Below are positions 36,678 through 45,607 of a stretch of DNA of 64,000 nucleotides, piece by piece. The first letter of the stretch is position 1; the number at the start of each line of letters is the position of its first letter. This DNA comes from an uncultured Oscillospiraceae bacterium (lineage in GTDB: Bacteria > Bacillota > Clostridia > Oscillospirales > Ruminococcaceae), in the NCBI GenBank assembly GCA_910579175.1, contig CAJTTB010000003.1:62001-126000 (forward strand), in the 5' to 3' direction. The position numbers and the translations under genes were made by a program. Below the pieces are notes generated by a model. That model was not told the DNA's origin. It saw nothing but the letters and a program-made list of their open reading frames with translations, and searched no databases.

Positions 36678-39065
36678 ATGAAACCAAAAAAAATACATAT
36701 TTATCTGATTCATCACTCTCATACCGATATTGGATATACCGATTTACAAGAAATTGTTATCGCCAATCAGGTGGACTATATCAAATCAGCCATTCAATCT
36801 CTCAAACAAGCTTATCAAGAAAATAGTTCTATTATCAATTTTAAATGGAACTGTGAAACATTCTTTTGTGTTGAACAGTTTTTAAAAGAATGTACTGAGC
36901 AGGAAAAAGAGGACTTTATTTGCTTTGTAAAAAAAGGAAATATTGGATTATCCGCCAATTATTTAAACTTTACCGACCTCGCTGATCGAGATATCCTACA
37001 CCAGAGAACCAAAGAATTTGTTGACTTTTACAAACCTTATGGCATTACCGTAAATGCTGCTATGAATGCGGATATCAATGGCATCTCTTTAGGGGCAATG
37101 GAAAGTCTTGTGGACAATGGAATTGAATTTTTATATACCAATATTCATTGTCACCATGGAATGTATCCATTGTATCAGAATCAACAACCATATTTTTGGG
37201 AAAGTCGAACTGGAAAAAAATTGCTTGTATGGAATGGAGAACACTATAATTTAGGAAACGCTTTGGAAATTGTAAAACTCGAAATCCTTAGCTTTATGAC
37301 CAAATTTTATTTTGGGGATACCGAAATTTCAGACCATATGGAATCCATCAAATACCATATCGACCAATATACCGATTTGTGTTTTCAACATGGTTATCCT
37401 TATGATTTTATCCCTGTTTCCATATCAGGTGTATTTAGTGATAACGCACCTCCAAATCCCGATATCATAAAGACAATAGGGACATTTAATGCCAAATATG
37501 GTGACAGCATTGAATTGGAAATGGTAACGATTTCTCAACTGTATGAGTATATCAAAGAAAAAATATCCGATGTAAAAACCTATCAGGGTGACTTAACAGA
37601 TTGGTGGGCTCATGGCGTACCCAGTACTCCCTATGGAGTCAAACACTATAAAGAAGCACAAAGAATGTATCGGTTGTGTGAAAGATTGGATGCGCAACAT
37701 CAAATTATCAATGATTCATTGGTCAGAGACGCCCAAGATAATCTACTATTATATGCAGAACACACCTGGGGGCATTCCTCTACCATCACCAATCCCTATG
37801 ACACATTTGTACTCAATTTAGATATCAGAAAATACAGCTATGCGTCAAAGGCACATGAAGCATGCGCCAAAAACTTATATCGAATCAAAGGACATCTGGG
37901 AGATAAATATCGCTATTATGATAGAAACGGACTAATCAAGGCAATCAATACCACCCCAACAGCCATACAAGCACTTGTTGAGTTTTATATCGAAGCCTGT
38001 GAATATCATGGAATTGAACTCTATCACCAACAGACAAAACAACCCATCAAAGTACAGCTTTCCGCTCATCCAAGAGGTGTATTGGTCAGCTTTGTCGACA
38101 AATTTGAGCCATTAGAACACAAAGTTTATTGTTTTAAAGAAGTTGCTCCCAAAAAAGAAACGCTTAATTTTCGGGTTGCCTATTATGGTCCCGACCAAGT
38201 CAAAGATATTGTCAACACCTATGATCCCGTCAGCTATACATTGCCTTACGCGATTGAAAATGATTTCTTCCGAATCTGCTATCAAATTGGAACTGGTGTT
38301 ACTTCCTTTTATAATAAGCTGGACAATCTTGAAATGCTCAAACAAGGAGATGAAAAATTCTTTACTCCCATTTATGAACGCACCAGTATTCGTACAGATG
38401 TCTATGAAGAAAGACGAAAGCTGGGAAGAAATATCAGAGGACTACATGCCCAAAAATACATTGGCAAGTTAATTGATATCAAAATTCTGGATAGAGGTTC
38501 CATTTTTCAAACAATCGAGCTGATTTATCAACTAGAGGGAACTTATTTTAGTTCTATCGTATTGAAAATGTATCACCATGAGCCAAGAATTGATTTTAAA
38601 TACAAGTTGGCAAAGACATTTTCACAAGATATTGAAAGCATCTTTTTACCATTGTCACTCAACCTTCCACCTGTAGAGACCTATATTGATAAAGGCGATA
38701 TTGCGTTTAGACCAGGCATTGACCAAATTCCCGGAACCTGCATGGAGTACTATCTCATTGACAATGGAATTGTATATCAGGGAGATAACAGAAATTATTG
38801 TATTCAAACGCTGGATGCACCTATGATTTATATGGGAAATTTAAACCATCACCCAATCGTATTATGTGATAGAGCACCACAAAATAATCAAAGACCTATT
38901 TATTCTTGGATTATGAATAATATTTGGGAAACCAATTTTAAAATGGACCTATCTGGTGCAACAGAATACTGCTATTCCTTTCAAATAACCGATAAAAAAC
39001 CCATTGAAACATGCTATCAAGATCTAAAAGATGATTACCAAAGAATGCTGTGTTTTATGATATAA
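36678..39065 (+). CDS. Glycoside hydrolase family 38-like protein (alpha-mannosidase-like)
   Basis: A 795-residue protein starting with IHIYLIHHSHTDIGYTDLQ, the HSHxDIGYT zinc-binding motif at the start of GH38 catalytic domains. NADINGISLGAMESL probably holds the catalytic Asp. The C-terminal half is beta-rich as in the family. GH38 enzymes cleave alpha-mannosides with zinc. It has no signal peptide. A conserved HTWGHSST histidine block near residue 360 fits the metal site. It precedes a DUF262 gene by 58 bases on the same strand, but the functions look unrelated. Substrate unverified. Confidence 0.82.
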   Translation: MKPKKIHIYLIHHSHTDIGYTDLQEIVIANQVDYIKSAIQSLKQAYQENSSIINFKWNCETFFCVEQFLKECTEQEKEDFICFVKKGNIGLSANYLNFTDLADRDILHQRTKEFVDFYKPYGITVNAAMNADINGISLGAMESLVDNGIEFLYTNIHCHHGMYPLYQNQQPYFWESRTGKKLLVWNGEHYNLGNALEIVKLEILSFMTKFYFGDTEISDHMESIKYHIDQYTDLCFQHGYPYDFIPVSISGVFSDNAPPNPDIIKTIGTFNAKYGDSIELEMVTISQLYEYIKEKISDVKTYQGDLTDWWAHGVPSTPYGVKHYKEAQRMYRLCERLDAQHQIINDSLVRDAQDNLLLYAEHTWGHSSTITNPYDTFVLNLDIRKYSYASKAHEACAKNLYRIKGHLGDKYRYYDRNGLIKAINTTPTAIQALVEFYIEACEYHGIELYHQQTKQPIKVQLSAHPRGVLVSFVDKFEPLEHKVYCFKEVAPKKETLNFRVAYYGPDQVKDIVNTYDPVSYTLPYAIENDFFRICYQIGTGVTSFYNKLDNLEMLKQGDEKFFTPIYERTSIRTDVYEERRKLGRNIRGLHAQKYIGKLIDIKILDRGSIFQTIELIYQLEGTYFSSIVLKMYHHEPRIDFKYKLAKTFSQDIESIFLPLSLNLPPVETYIDKGDIAFRPGIDQIPGTCMEYYLIDNGIVYQGDNRNYCIQTLDAPMIYMGNLNHHPIVLCDRAPQNNQRPIYSWIMNNIWETNFKMDLSGATEYCYSFQITDKKPIETCYQDLKDDYQRMLCFMI

Positions 39066-39123
39066 AAATCAAATTTAATATCCATTGAAAAAGGAAAAAC
39101 ACTTTATCAGAAGGGGTTTTGTA

Positions 39124-40899
39124 ATGTCAAAATTAAATGTTGATCAGAAAACAATTAAGGATTTATTCCAGGACAAACGATCCGATTTTTTAATTCCCGA
39201 TTATCAAAGACCTTATGCGTGGAAGGAAATGGAATGTCAAACCTTATGGGATGATATTTTTACTTTTGCAATTCCCGATGATGGCAGTACTGAATTTGAT
39301 AGCAATAGCGAATATTTTTTGGGTCCTATTGTTACATTTAAAAATGACAACGGAAAGATGGAAGTAATTGATGGACAACAACGCTTAACAACATTAATGC
39401 TTTTACTTCGTGCATTTTATGCGAAATTTGGTCATATGCAGGACGAAGCATCGCTGTTTACAAAGCAAAACATTGAAAAATGCCTATGGAAAACCAACGA
39501 ATTTGGAAAGCCAAATATGAATGCACTTAAAATTGATTCCGAAGTCGCTACAGATGAAGATAAAAACGATTTTCTAGAAATATTGCGTACAGGAACGGTT
39601 AACAAAACACAAAAAAGCAACTATGCCATCAACTACTGCTTTTTTCAAACCTGTATTGAAACATTTCTCAGTAAATATCCCAGTTATTTTGCATATCTTC
39701 CCACTCGCATTATGAATAACTGTATTTTATTGCCGATTGAAGCGGAATCACAAGACACAGCACTTCGCATTTTCTCCACACTAAACGACCGCGGTAAACC
39801 ATTATCCGACGCCGATATTTTTAAAGCACAATTTTACAAGTTTTATTCTCATCTTGGAAAGAAAGATGAGTTTATTGAAAGATGGAAAAAACTAGAAGAA
39901 CTCTGTAAAAAAACATTTCGTTCTAATACTGGCACATCAATGGACGAATTGTTTACCCGCTATATGTACTATATTCGCGCCCTTCAGGGAAACAAGTCCT
40001 CTACAACAGAGGCTCTGCGAAAATTTTACGAAAAAGACAACTATGCACTGCTCAAAAAAGAGGAAACTTTTGATAACTTAATTATCTTGGCACGTTTTTG
40101 GGAAGATATTTCCAATCAAGATAAAGATAGATTTACAAAAAAACTTCTTCGTCGTTTGTTTGTTCTCAATTATGCCCCCAATGGTATGTGGACTTATTTT
40201 ATATCTGTCTATTTTATGCACAACAAAGATCAGAATGGATTGCTAGAAGAAAATGCTTTCTTTGATTTTCTAAATAAAATGATTGGATTCATCTGGACAT
40301 ATGCTGTTACAAATCCGGGGGTCAATGCGCTTAGAATACCTGTCTATGCCGAAATGATCAATATTGTAAATAATAAGCCAGTTGCTTTTCATGATTTTAA
40401 ATTCGACCCCCAAAGCGTAGAAAATATATTCTCCAATTTTAGTTTCAAAAATTCCAGACCGATTACAAAGGCAATGATAACGTGGTGGACATTTCAAAAT
40501 GAACAACAGGAATTGTTATCTCTAGAAACCATTTTTGAAACAGAACACATTTATGCAATCGAAAGACAAAATAGAGAACAACTACTATATGATGTACGCA
40601 ATCTAGAAACACTTGGCAACAAAGCACTGTTGGAAAAACGCATTAATATCAGAGCTTCAGACTATCGCTTTACCGATAAAATAAAATATTACTTGGGCTT
40701 TACCAACAGTCGCGGACAGGAAAAGGAAGGTACAAAAGTCCAAGAGCTGATTGACTTGGCGCACTCAATGTCTGACTTTACCGAAACCGATATACAAACT
40801 AGAGATTGCAAAATCATGAGCGCTTTTCTTAAATTTTTACAGGACAATGAACTGACTACATCAACCAAAGAAAATCAAATCAATTACCATCTATTATAA
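39124..40899 (+). CDS. DUF262/DUF1524 protein (GmrSD type IV restriction-like)
   Basis: A 591-residue protein with an N-terminal DUF262 domain, marked by IPDYQRPYAW (residues 24-33) and IDGQQRLTTLM (about 82-92, ParB-like NTPase). The C-terminal DUF1524 segment is HNH-nuclease-like, with TEHIYA around residue 474 and NLETLGNKALLEKRIN about 35 residues later. GmrSD in E. coli cuts glucosylated hydroxymethylcytosine DNA; many fused DUF262-DUF1524 proteins are thought to be defence enzymes. ATG 39124 has AAGGGG upstream. It lies just left of a mobile-element insertion site. Function here is inferred. Confidence 0.82.
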   Translation: MSKLNVDQKTIKDLFQDKRSDFLIPDYQRPYAWKEMECQTLWDDIFTFAIPDDGSTEFDSNSEYFLGPIVTFKNDNGKMEVIDGQQRLTTLMLLLRAFYAKFGHMQDEASLFTKQNIEKCLWKTNEFGKPNMNALKIDSEVATDEDKNDFLEILRTGTVNKTQKSNYAINYCFFQTCIETFLSKYPSYFAYLPTRIMNNCILLPIEAESQDTALRIFSTLNDRGKPLSDADIFKAQFYKFYSHLGKKDEFIERWKKLEELCKKTFRSNTGTSMDELFTRYMYYIRALQGNKSSTTEALRKFYEKDNYALLKKEETFDNLIILARFWEDISNQDKDRFTKKLLRRLFVLNYAPNGMWTYFISVYFMHNKDQNGLLEENAFFDFLNKMIGFIWTYAVTNPGVNALRIPVYAEMINIVNNKPVAFHDFKFDPQSVENIFSNFSFKNSRPITKAMITWWTFQNEQQELLSLETIFETEHIYAIERQNREQLLYDVRNLETLGNKALLEKRINIRASDYRFTDKIKYYLGFTNSRGQEKEGTKVQELIDLAHSMSDFTETDIQTRDCKIMSAFLKFLQDNELTTSTKENQINYHLL

Positions 40900-41113
40900 A
40901 TTGATAAAAAGTCCATTCTATCTGCTATCTCTTCAAGTTAGAAGACTTTTTACACCTTTAAAAATAACAACTAAACTCGTTGTTTTGATAAAAAAGAAAT
41001 TCCCTTTTCAAAATCGTATACTCATTGAAAAATGATTTATTGATATACATTGGAAATGGCAGATAAAAATTTTATCATCAACTATATAAATTTGAATTTG
41101 AGGAGGCTAAAGA

Positions 41114-41488
41114 ATGAAACGAGAATTAGGAGTCGCAAGGTGTGGACTTGCTTGTTGCTTGTGTTCAGAAAATGAAAAATGCAATGGTTGTTACTCGGAT
41201 AACTGTCCTGACTACGCCCAATGCGAAAATAGAAAATGCTCCATTGAAAAGGAACTCATAGGCTGTCATGCTTGCGAAATGGATTGCAAAAGAGGATTAC
41301 TAAACAAAATCAAGCCATATGGTTTTACATTGTTCATAAAAAGATATGGGATAGAGAGTCTTCTTGACTGCCTTGAGGAAAATGAAAAAAGAGGAATCGC
41401 ATATCATCGCAAAGGAATTATTGGCGATTATGATGATTTTGACGATGTGGAAAAGCTAATAGAATTTATTAAGACAGGAAAACGCTAA
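41114..41488 (+). CDS. DUF3795 cysteine-rich protein
   Basis: A 124-residue protein whose first 60 residues hold many cysteines (RCGLACCLCSENEKCNGC, then CPDYAQCENRKCS and CHACEMDCKRG). This is the zinc- or iron-sulfur-binding pattern of DUF3795. The rest is helical. AGGAGG lies upstream of the ATG. It stands alone between the DUF262 gene and the integrative element. Role unknown. Confidence 0.82.
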   Translation: MKRELGVARCGLACCLCSENEKCNGCYSDNCPDYAQCENRKCSIEKELIGCHACEMDCKRGLLNKIKPYGFTLFIKRYGIESLLDCLEENEKRGIAYHRKGIIGDYDDFDDVEKLIEFIKTGKR

Positions 41489-41600
41489 ATTCCAGTTTAT
41501 AAAACTATTAAGCTGTTGTAGATTATGTGATTTCCCTAAAATATATCTTATATTTTAAAATTTTTACATTGGAAACACTTTTCCAAAAAAGGAGAAAATA

Positions 41601-41650
41601 AAAAACCATCAAATTCCAATCCCATGAGATTGGAATTTGATGGTTTTTAA
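41601..41650 (-). terminator. Strong hairpin left of the element, probably the ancestral tRNA-Leu terminator
   Basis: A perfect 21-bp stem (41601-41621 with 41628-41648) with a six-base loop has a T-run in the minus direction. It lies ten bases from the element's left core site, next to a decayed tRNA 3' end, so before insertion it would have ended the tRNA-Leu transcript. This role is inference. Confidence 0.75.
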
Positions 41651-41659
41651 AAAATACGC

Positions 41660-41674
41660 CAAACGGGACTTGAA
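41660..41674. repeat. Left attachment core (attL)
   Basis: CAAACGGGACTTGAA, identical to the 3' T-arm and acceptor part of the tRNA-Leu gene at 51072-51086. The flanking tRNA-like bases on the left (TACGC) differ from those beside the other two copies (TGCGG). Confidence 0.88.
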
Positions 41675-41802
41675 TCCGAAAAAGTACATTTTATAGAGCG
41701 TTATACAATTCTATAAAGCTAAGTAAACCCCAGTATTACGGGGATTTATCTAATATCAATCAAGATGTATTTTGACTTATTTTGGCGAATTTTGACCAGA
41801 AT

Positions 41803-41823
41803 AACGACCAAACAACGACCAAA
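41803..41823. repeat. Integrase arm-type repeats, left end, copy 1
   Basis: AACGACCAAA occurs twice, at 41803-41812 and 41814-41823, 11 bases apart and about 140 bases inside the core site. The same word recurs at the other end of the element, as expected for arm-binding sites of a tyrosine integrase. Confidence 0.6.
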
Positions 41824-41991
41824 AATAAAAGAAAAGTATGATTGAGCGTGCTGATGGGCGATTCGCTCCATGATTAAGGATTGAAAAATTACCATAAAGT
41901 GACACGAAATGTCACATCAGGGGAATGGCAAAATGCCACCACATTCAGACAAACAGAAAGCAGGTCTATTGATAAACCTGCTTTTTTATAT

Positions 41992-43164
41992 TTATTCTGC
42001 TTTGAGTTTTAAAACTTCTGCAATTGCTTGGCTTGCCCTTGCTTGTGTCTGTGCGAAGGTGTGAGCATAAATATTAAGGGTTGTTGTTGTATTGGAATGC
42101 CCTAGTGCAGCGGAAACAGTGCGGATATCAACACCGCTATGAATTAATAAGCTGGCGTTTAAATGCCTAAAAGCATGTACGCCATAAAAATTCAGTTGAT
42201 TTCTGTCACAGAACCGTTTTAGCCATTCGTAAGGTGTACCCGGATTCATAGGCATACCGTTCCAATTAACAAATAGTCTGTTCGTTATATTCCATTTGTC
42301 ACCTGCTCGCAAACGCTCTTGATTTTGCTGTTTTTTATATTGTTTTAGAAGTAGTATAACCTGCTGCGGAACCTTTAAAATGCGTGAAGATTTCGCGGTT
42401 TTAGGGGTATCGGTATAAACGCCCTTTTCTTTGGTATATAAGGAACTACGACAAATTTCGATTGTATTATTTTGAAAGTCAATGTCTGACCATTCTAACC
42501 CCAATAACTCAGCACGGCGAAAACCGCCATAAATAGCCAAAGTAAAGAATACTTGATACTTCAATGGCTCATATTCTAACAATTGCAAAAATGTTTGTGT
42601 CTCCTCTATGGTATAACACTGTTTCTCTGTTTTCGCTTGTTCTGGTAAGATAACATGCTTACAGGGATTCTCTTTCACAATTCCCATGCGTATAGCATAA
42701 TCAAATATGGTAGAAACAAAAGATAAGTAGTGTTTGATTGTTTTGGGTGATAATCTTCCTTTAGTGCGTTGATTGGTACCATCTTGCCCCAATTGATTGA
42801 TAAAGCATTGAACTTGTCTAGTATTGATTTTATCTAGTTTTAAATGCCCAATGGCTGTATAAGTGCGTTGACTTAACTCCATATAACGCTCTCTTGTGCG
42901 CTCTTTGAGCTTAATTGTGGCATACTCCTCAAACCACTGAGCCGCGAAGGTCTGAAACTTCACCGAACCGCCTTGTACTTGTTTGCCTTGACATTCTTCT
43001 TCAAACAAAACTGTTTGTCGTTTCAATTCCTTTTCAACCTGCTTTTGCGTCATATTCTTTTCTGGCTTCCATGTCTTAGATTTCATAACCTGTTTACCAT
43101 TGGTATCATAGCCGCAAGAACAGCGAATCCGATAGCTGTTACCACGTTTAGAAACGGTTGCCAT
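41992..43164 (-). CDS. Tyrosine-type site-specific integrase, copy 1
   Basis: Integrates and excises the element by recombination at the tRNA core. The 390-residue protein has an N-terminal arm-binding domain, a SAM-like core-binding domain with KTIKHYLSFVSTIFDYAI, and a catalytic domain. The catalytic residues are Arg216 (GGFRRAEL), Lys in PKTAKSS, His330 and Arg333 (HAFRHLN), His356 (LGHSN) and Tyr366 (NIYAH). It resembles Tn916-type and phage integrases. I start it at ATG 43164, with GGGAAG upstream; a GTG at 43173 is possible. It reads towards the core site, as is usual. Confidence 0.93.
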   Translation of the reverse strand: MATVSKRGNSYRIRCSCGYDTNGKQVMKSKTWKPEKNMTQKQVEKELKRQTVLFEEECQGKQVQGGSVKFQTFAAQWFEEYATIKLKERTRERYMELSQRTYTAIGHLKLDKINTRQVQCFINQLGQDGTNQRTKGRLSPKTIKHYLSFVSTIFDYAIRMGIVKENPCKHVILPEQAKTEKQCYTIEETQTFLQLLEYEPLKYQVFFTLAIYGGFRRAELLGLEWSDIDFQNNTIEICRSSLYTKEKGVYTDTPKTAKSSRILKVPQQVILLLKQYKKQQNQERLRAGDKWNITNRLFVNWNGMPMNPGTPYEWLKRFCDRNQLNFYGVHAFRHLNASLLIHSGVDIRTVSAALGHSNTTTTLNIYAHTFAQTQARASQAIAEVLKLKAE

Positions 43165-43199
43165 GTTGTTCACTTCCCTTTTTGTTTATGCTTCTTTGT

Positions 43200-43586
43200 T
43201 TACGCTTCCTGAGCCATTTCACACTCATAACATTTTTTATATTTTGCAAGTTCTAAAAATTCTTCAGATGTTTCTAGTAATCTTTCTTGTCCTTCCTCGT
43301 TTAACTGACGATAGTTGTCAATCAACTGTTGTTCTTCTTCATTGAGTGAATTTTTTTCACTATTGCAAAATAACACTGGTTGTTTTGTTTCACTCATTCC
43401 CAATAAATAGTCAATAGAGACATGGAAAATTTGAGAAACTTGTTTTAGAAAAACATGCCCTGGCTCTCTTGCGTTTATTTCATAATTTCTTAAAGTTGTA
43501 CTGGGAATGCCCAAATAATCTGCAAATTGTTTTCTGTTTAATCCTTTTTCTTTTCTCAGTTGTGTAATTCTTTCACCGAAATTCAT
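43200..43586 (-). CDS. XRE/CI-like repressor, copy 1
   Basis: A 128-residue protein with an N-terminal helix-turn-helix (ITQLRKEKGLNRKQFADYLG, then STTLRNYEINAREPG) and a helical C-terminal tail that likely mediates dimerisation. No RecA-type autocleavage site is visible. It is transcribed divergently from the Cro-like gene over a shared control region with palindromic operators, and is upstream of the integrase on the same strand with a 35-base gap, so both may be one transcript. Confidence 0.88.
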   Translation of the reverse strand: MNFGERITQLRKEKGLNRKQFADYLGIPSTTLRNYEINAREPGHVFLKQVSQIFHVSIDYLLGMSETKQPVLFCNSEKNSLNEEEQQLIDNYRQLNEEGQERLLETSEEFLELAKYKKCYECEMAQEA

Positions 43587-43615
43587 CTTATTTTACACCC
43601 TTTCTTTATATACTT

Positions 43616-43644
43616 ATTATATGTAAAATATTATCCGTTGTCAA
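43616..43644 (-). promoter_or_regulatory. Repressor-side promoter, copy 1
   Basis: On the minus strand TTGACA (43639-43644) and TATAAT (43616-43621) are separated by 17 bases, a full consensus promoter for the repressor-integrase transcript. Confidence 0.85.
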
Positions 43645-43647
43645 TGA

Positions 43648-43738
43648 AAAATGCTCATTATGAGCATTTTATTATATATATTATATTGACAAATACCCAT
43701 ATTGAGTATATTATAAGATTGTAAGAACTCATAATGAG
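43648..43738. promoter_or_regulatory. Switch region operators, copy 1
   Basis: Three CTCATnATGAG-like sites lie between the divergent genes: a 23-base palindrome centred on 43659, a variant (CCCATATTGAGTA) inside the spacer of the plus promoter, and CTCATAATGAG at 43728-43738 just before the Cro gene's ribosome binding site. This is a lambda-like arrangement in which one protein could close both promoters. Confidence 0.7.
43686..43714 (+). promoter_or_regulatory. Cro-side promoter, copy 1
   Basis: TTGACA (43686-43691) and TATTAT (43709-43714) with a 17-base spacer that itself contains an operator-like half-palindrome. Confidence 0.85.
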
Positions 43739-43763
43739 CAGAAAAAGGAGGGATACTTGAATT

Positions 43764-43958
43764 ATGTTTCCTAATATAGAGGCAGAACGAGCTAGAAGAA
43801 ATTTAACACAACAACAACTTGCAGACACTTTAAATGTTTCATTAAAAACTTTGCAAAATTGGTTAAATGGAAAAACATCAATCCCAAGTTCTTATTTGAT
43901 TAAATTGGCAACTATGTGGAATACGTCAATTGATTACTTATTAAATATGGAACATTAA
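43764..43958 (+). CDS. Cro-like helix-turn-helix protein, copy 1
   Basis: A 64-residue XRE-type protein that is little more than a DNA-binding domain: AERARRNLTQQQLADTLNVS, then LKTLQNWLNGKTSIPS. Strong AGGAGG upstream. First gene of the rightward transcript. By position it should counter the repressor and open the element's replication and excision genes; this is inference from lambda-like layouts. Confidence 0.82.
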   Translation: MFPNIEAERARRNLTQQQLADTLNVSLKTLQNWLNGKTSIPSSYLIKLATMWNTSIDYLLNMEH

Positions 43959-44044
43959 AAACCTACTCATATTTATGCCAATATTTTTTATTTGGCACAT
44001 TATAAGTGGGTAAGAACTTCAAAAATACGAAAGCAGGTAAAAAA

Positions 44045-44326
44045 ATGAAAAATCATGTTACACAAAAATATCAAAAACCTTTGCCACGAATGAGAACAGC
44101 AAAAGAATGTTTTCATATGATTCATGAAGCTGATCCAGATAGTCGTATTTCACTTTGCTATATCCGTAACCTAGCTAAAAATAGACTTGTAATTGCACAT
44201 CAAATCGGAAGTAGAATCTTAATAAATTATGATTCACTAATTGATTATTTAAATAAGGCAGCAACGTTTGAAACGCGACCCACTTCAGAAAGAAAAGCAG
44301 TTGGAGGAATTTCCCCAGTTCAATAA
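44045..44326 (+). CDS. Excisionase-like DNA-binding protein, copy 1
   Basis: A 93-residue protein with a MerR/Xis-like winged helix: TAKECFHMIHEADPDSRISL, then YIRNLAKNRLVIAHQIGSRI and a second strand-turn segment. Similar proteins beside integrases act as excisionases or recombination directionality factors. ATG 44045 is chosen; a GTG at 44006 lacks a ribosome binding site. It is 86 bases after the Cro-like gene. Confidence 0.78.
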   Translation: MKNHVTQKYQKPLPRMRTAKECFHMIHEADPDSRISLCYIRNLAKNRLVIAHQIGSRILINYDSLIDYLNKAATFETRPTSERKAVGGISPVQ

Positions 44327-44490
44327 AAAAAGAACTATCCCATAATATCCCAAATAATTATCAGATAGTTACTGTGATATCTATAGAAATAAAACTGACA
44401 TATATAACACATTCACTTAGAAAATTCAATATGTACCCCATTGAAAAAACGATACAATTCATTATTTCCCTCTCCTATTTTTTAGTAGAG

Positions 44491-44837
44491 GGTTAAAATT
44501 TAACCATTGGGTGGGTTCGCCCTTGAATAGCTTGGTAATTAATTAAAATCTAAACGAAAAACATAGATAGAAGTTATTAATTGGGTAAAACACTCGAAAA
44601 AGAGAAAATTGTTGCACCAGCTGGTGCAGAAGAAAATAAATCTATCATTGATATACATATCGTAATATAAATCAATGATATAAAACTGCTTTTCTTTCTG
44701 AAACGGGTCCCCCATCGACACGCGGTAGCAATATTTTTAGTTGATATCTTCAAAGAAAATAATTGCGTTAGATAATATAAAAGAAAATAAATCCATAATC
44801 GATATACATATTGTAATATAAATCGACCATCGATATA
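44491..44837. other. Candidate replication origin/nick region, copy 1
   Basis: Non-coding 530-base gap ahead of the Rep gene with dense symmetry. It contains palindromes GGTTAAAATTTAACC (44491-44505) and TGCACCAGCTGGTGCA (44613-44628), and two similar 50-base direct repeats at 44631-44681 and 44782-44837. Both share a GATATACATAT-TAATATAAATC core; the first can fold as a 9-bp stem. Between them a GC-rich stretch (44703-44731, GGGTCCCCCATCGACACGCG) stands out in the AT-rich context and could be the nick site. The position next to a rolling-circle Rep makes this the likely double-strand origin. Confidence 0.5.
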
Positions 44838-44857
44838 TTTGGAAAGAGTTGTTATAA

Positions 44858-45556
44858 ATGTCATATATTATGAAAGTGATTGAAGCGGGTAACCTGCTTG
44901 AATTAGAAATATATAAACCCTTGAGAAAAGTGGGAATAAAAGGCATCACCAAGAAGGCAAATTATAAGCAGACTACAGAGCAACAACAAAAGTTAAACCA
45001 AATCAATTCAAAAAAGCATTGCTATCGGCTTATCAATGCCAATTTTAGAGCGGGTGAAGATTTATATATTACTTTAGACCATAAAGAGAATTTGACAGTT
45101 GCACAAGCCTTTTTGGAGCTAAAAAACTACATACGTAGACTAAACTACTACCGCAAAAAAGAGCATAGACCAAATATAAAGTATATCGGGAGAACGGAAC
45201 AGGCTGGAAGATGTCACAGCCATGTTATCATTGAATATATACCAAAAGAAGTATTGAAAAAGCTATGGAAGCAGGGCGGAATTAAGATAAAAACACTTTA
45301 TCAAGCGGGCAACTTCCATGAGTTGGCAAACTATTTGACCAAAGAAGAATGCACTGGAAAACGCTGGACACAAAGTCTCTATTTAAAACAGCCCAAAATT
45401 ACAAGAATGTATATCAGGTCAAATGTCGTAGAGAAGCTAAGAACAGGGCGGAAAATTATATCATTAAAAAGGTATCAGGAAATCTATAAAGAATTAACGT
45501 TCAATCAAATTACTGGAACAGTATTATATTTTCAGTATACGAAATTGAATTGTTAA
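44858..45556 (+). CDS. HUH-type rolling-circle replication initiator, copy 1
   Basis: A 232-residue protein of the Rep/G2P-like HUH class. The metal-binding pair is His120-Ser-His122 in AGRCHSHVIIEY, and the likely nicking Tyr159 and Lys162 are in ELANYLTKEE, a YxxK motif. Preceding beta strands (DLYITLDHKENLT) fit the fold. Such proteins nick one strand at an origin and start rolling-circle replication or transfer. Here it suggests the excised circle can replicate. No separate mobilisation gene is present. GGAAAGAG precedes the ATG at moderate distance. Confidence 0.82.
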   Translation: MSYIMKVIEAGNLLELEIYKPLRKVGIKGITKKANYKQTTEQQQKLNQINSKKHCYRLINANFRAGEDLYITLDHKENLTVAQAFLELKNYIRRLNYYRKKEHRPNIKYIGRTEQAGRCHSHVIIEYIPKEVLKKLWKQGGIKIKTLYQAGNFHELANYLTKEECTGKRWTQSLYLKQPKITRMYIRSNVVEKLRTGRKIISLKRYQEIYKELTFNQITGTVLYFQYTKLNC

Positions 45557-45607
45557 GATGATAAAATACGATTATTTATATATAGGGATATCTATCTACA
45601 AAATCCC

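Noticed and set aside
44539..44952. Three overlapping minus-strand frames of 60 to 95 residues in the Rep leader
   Set aside because: They result from the two direct repeats being read antisense; no ribosome binding sites, and the similarity among them reflects the DNA repeats.
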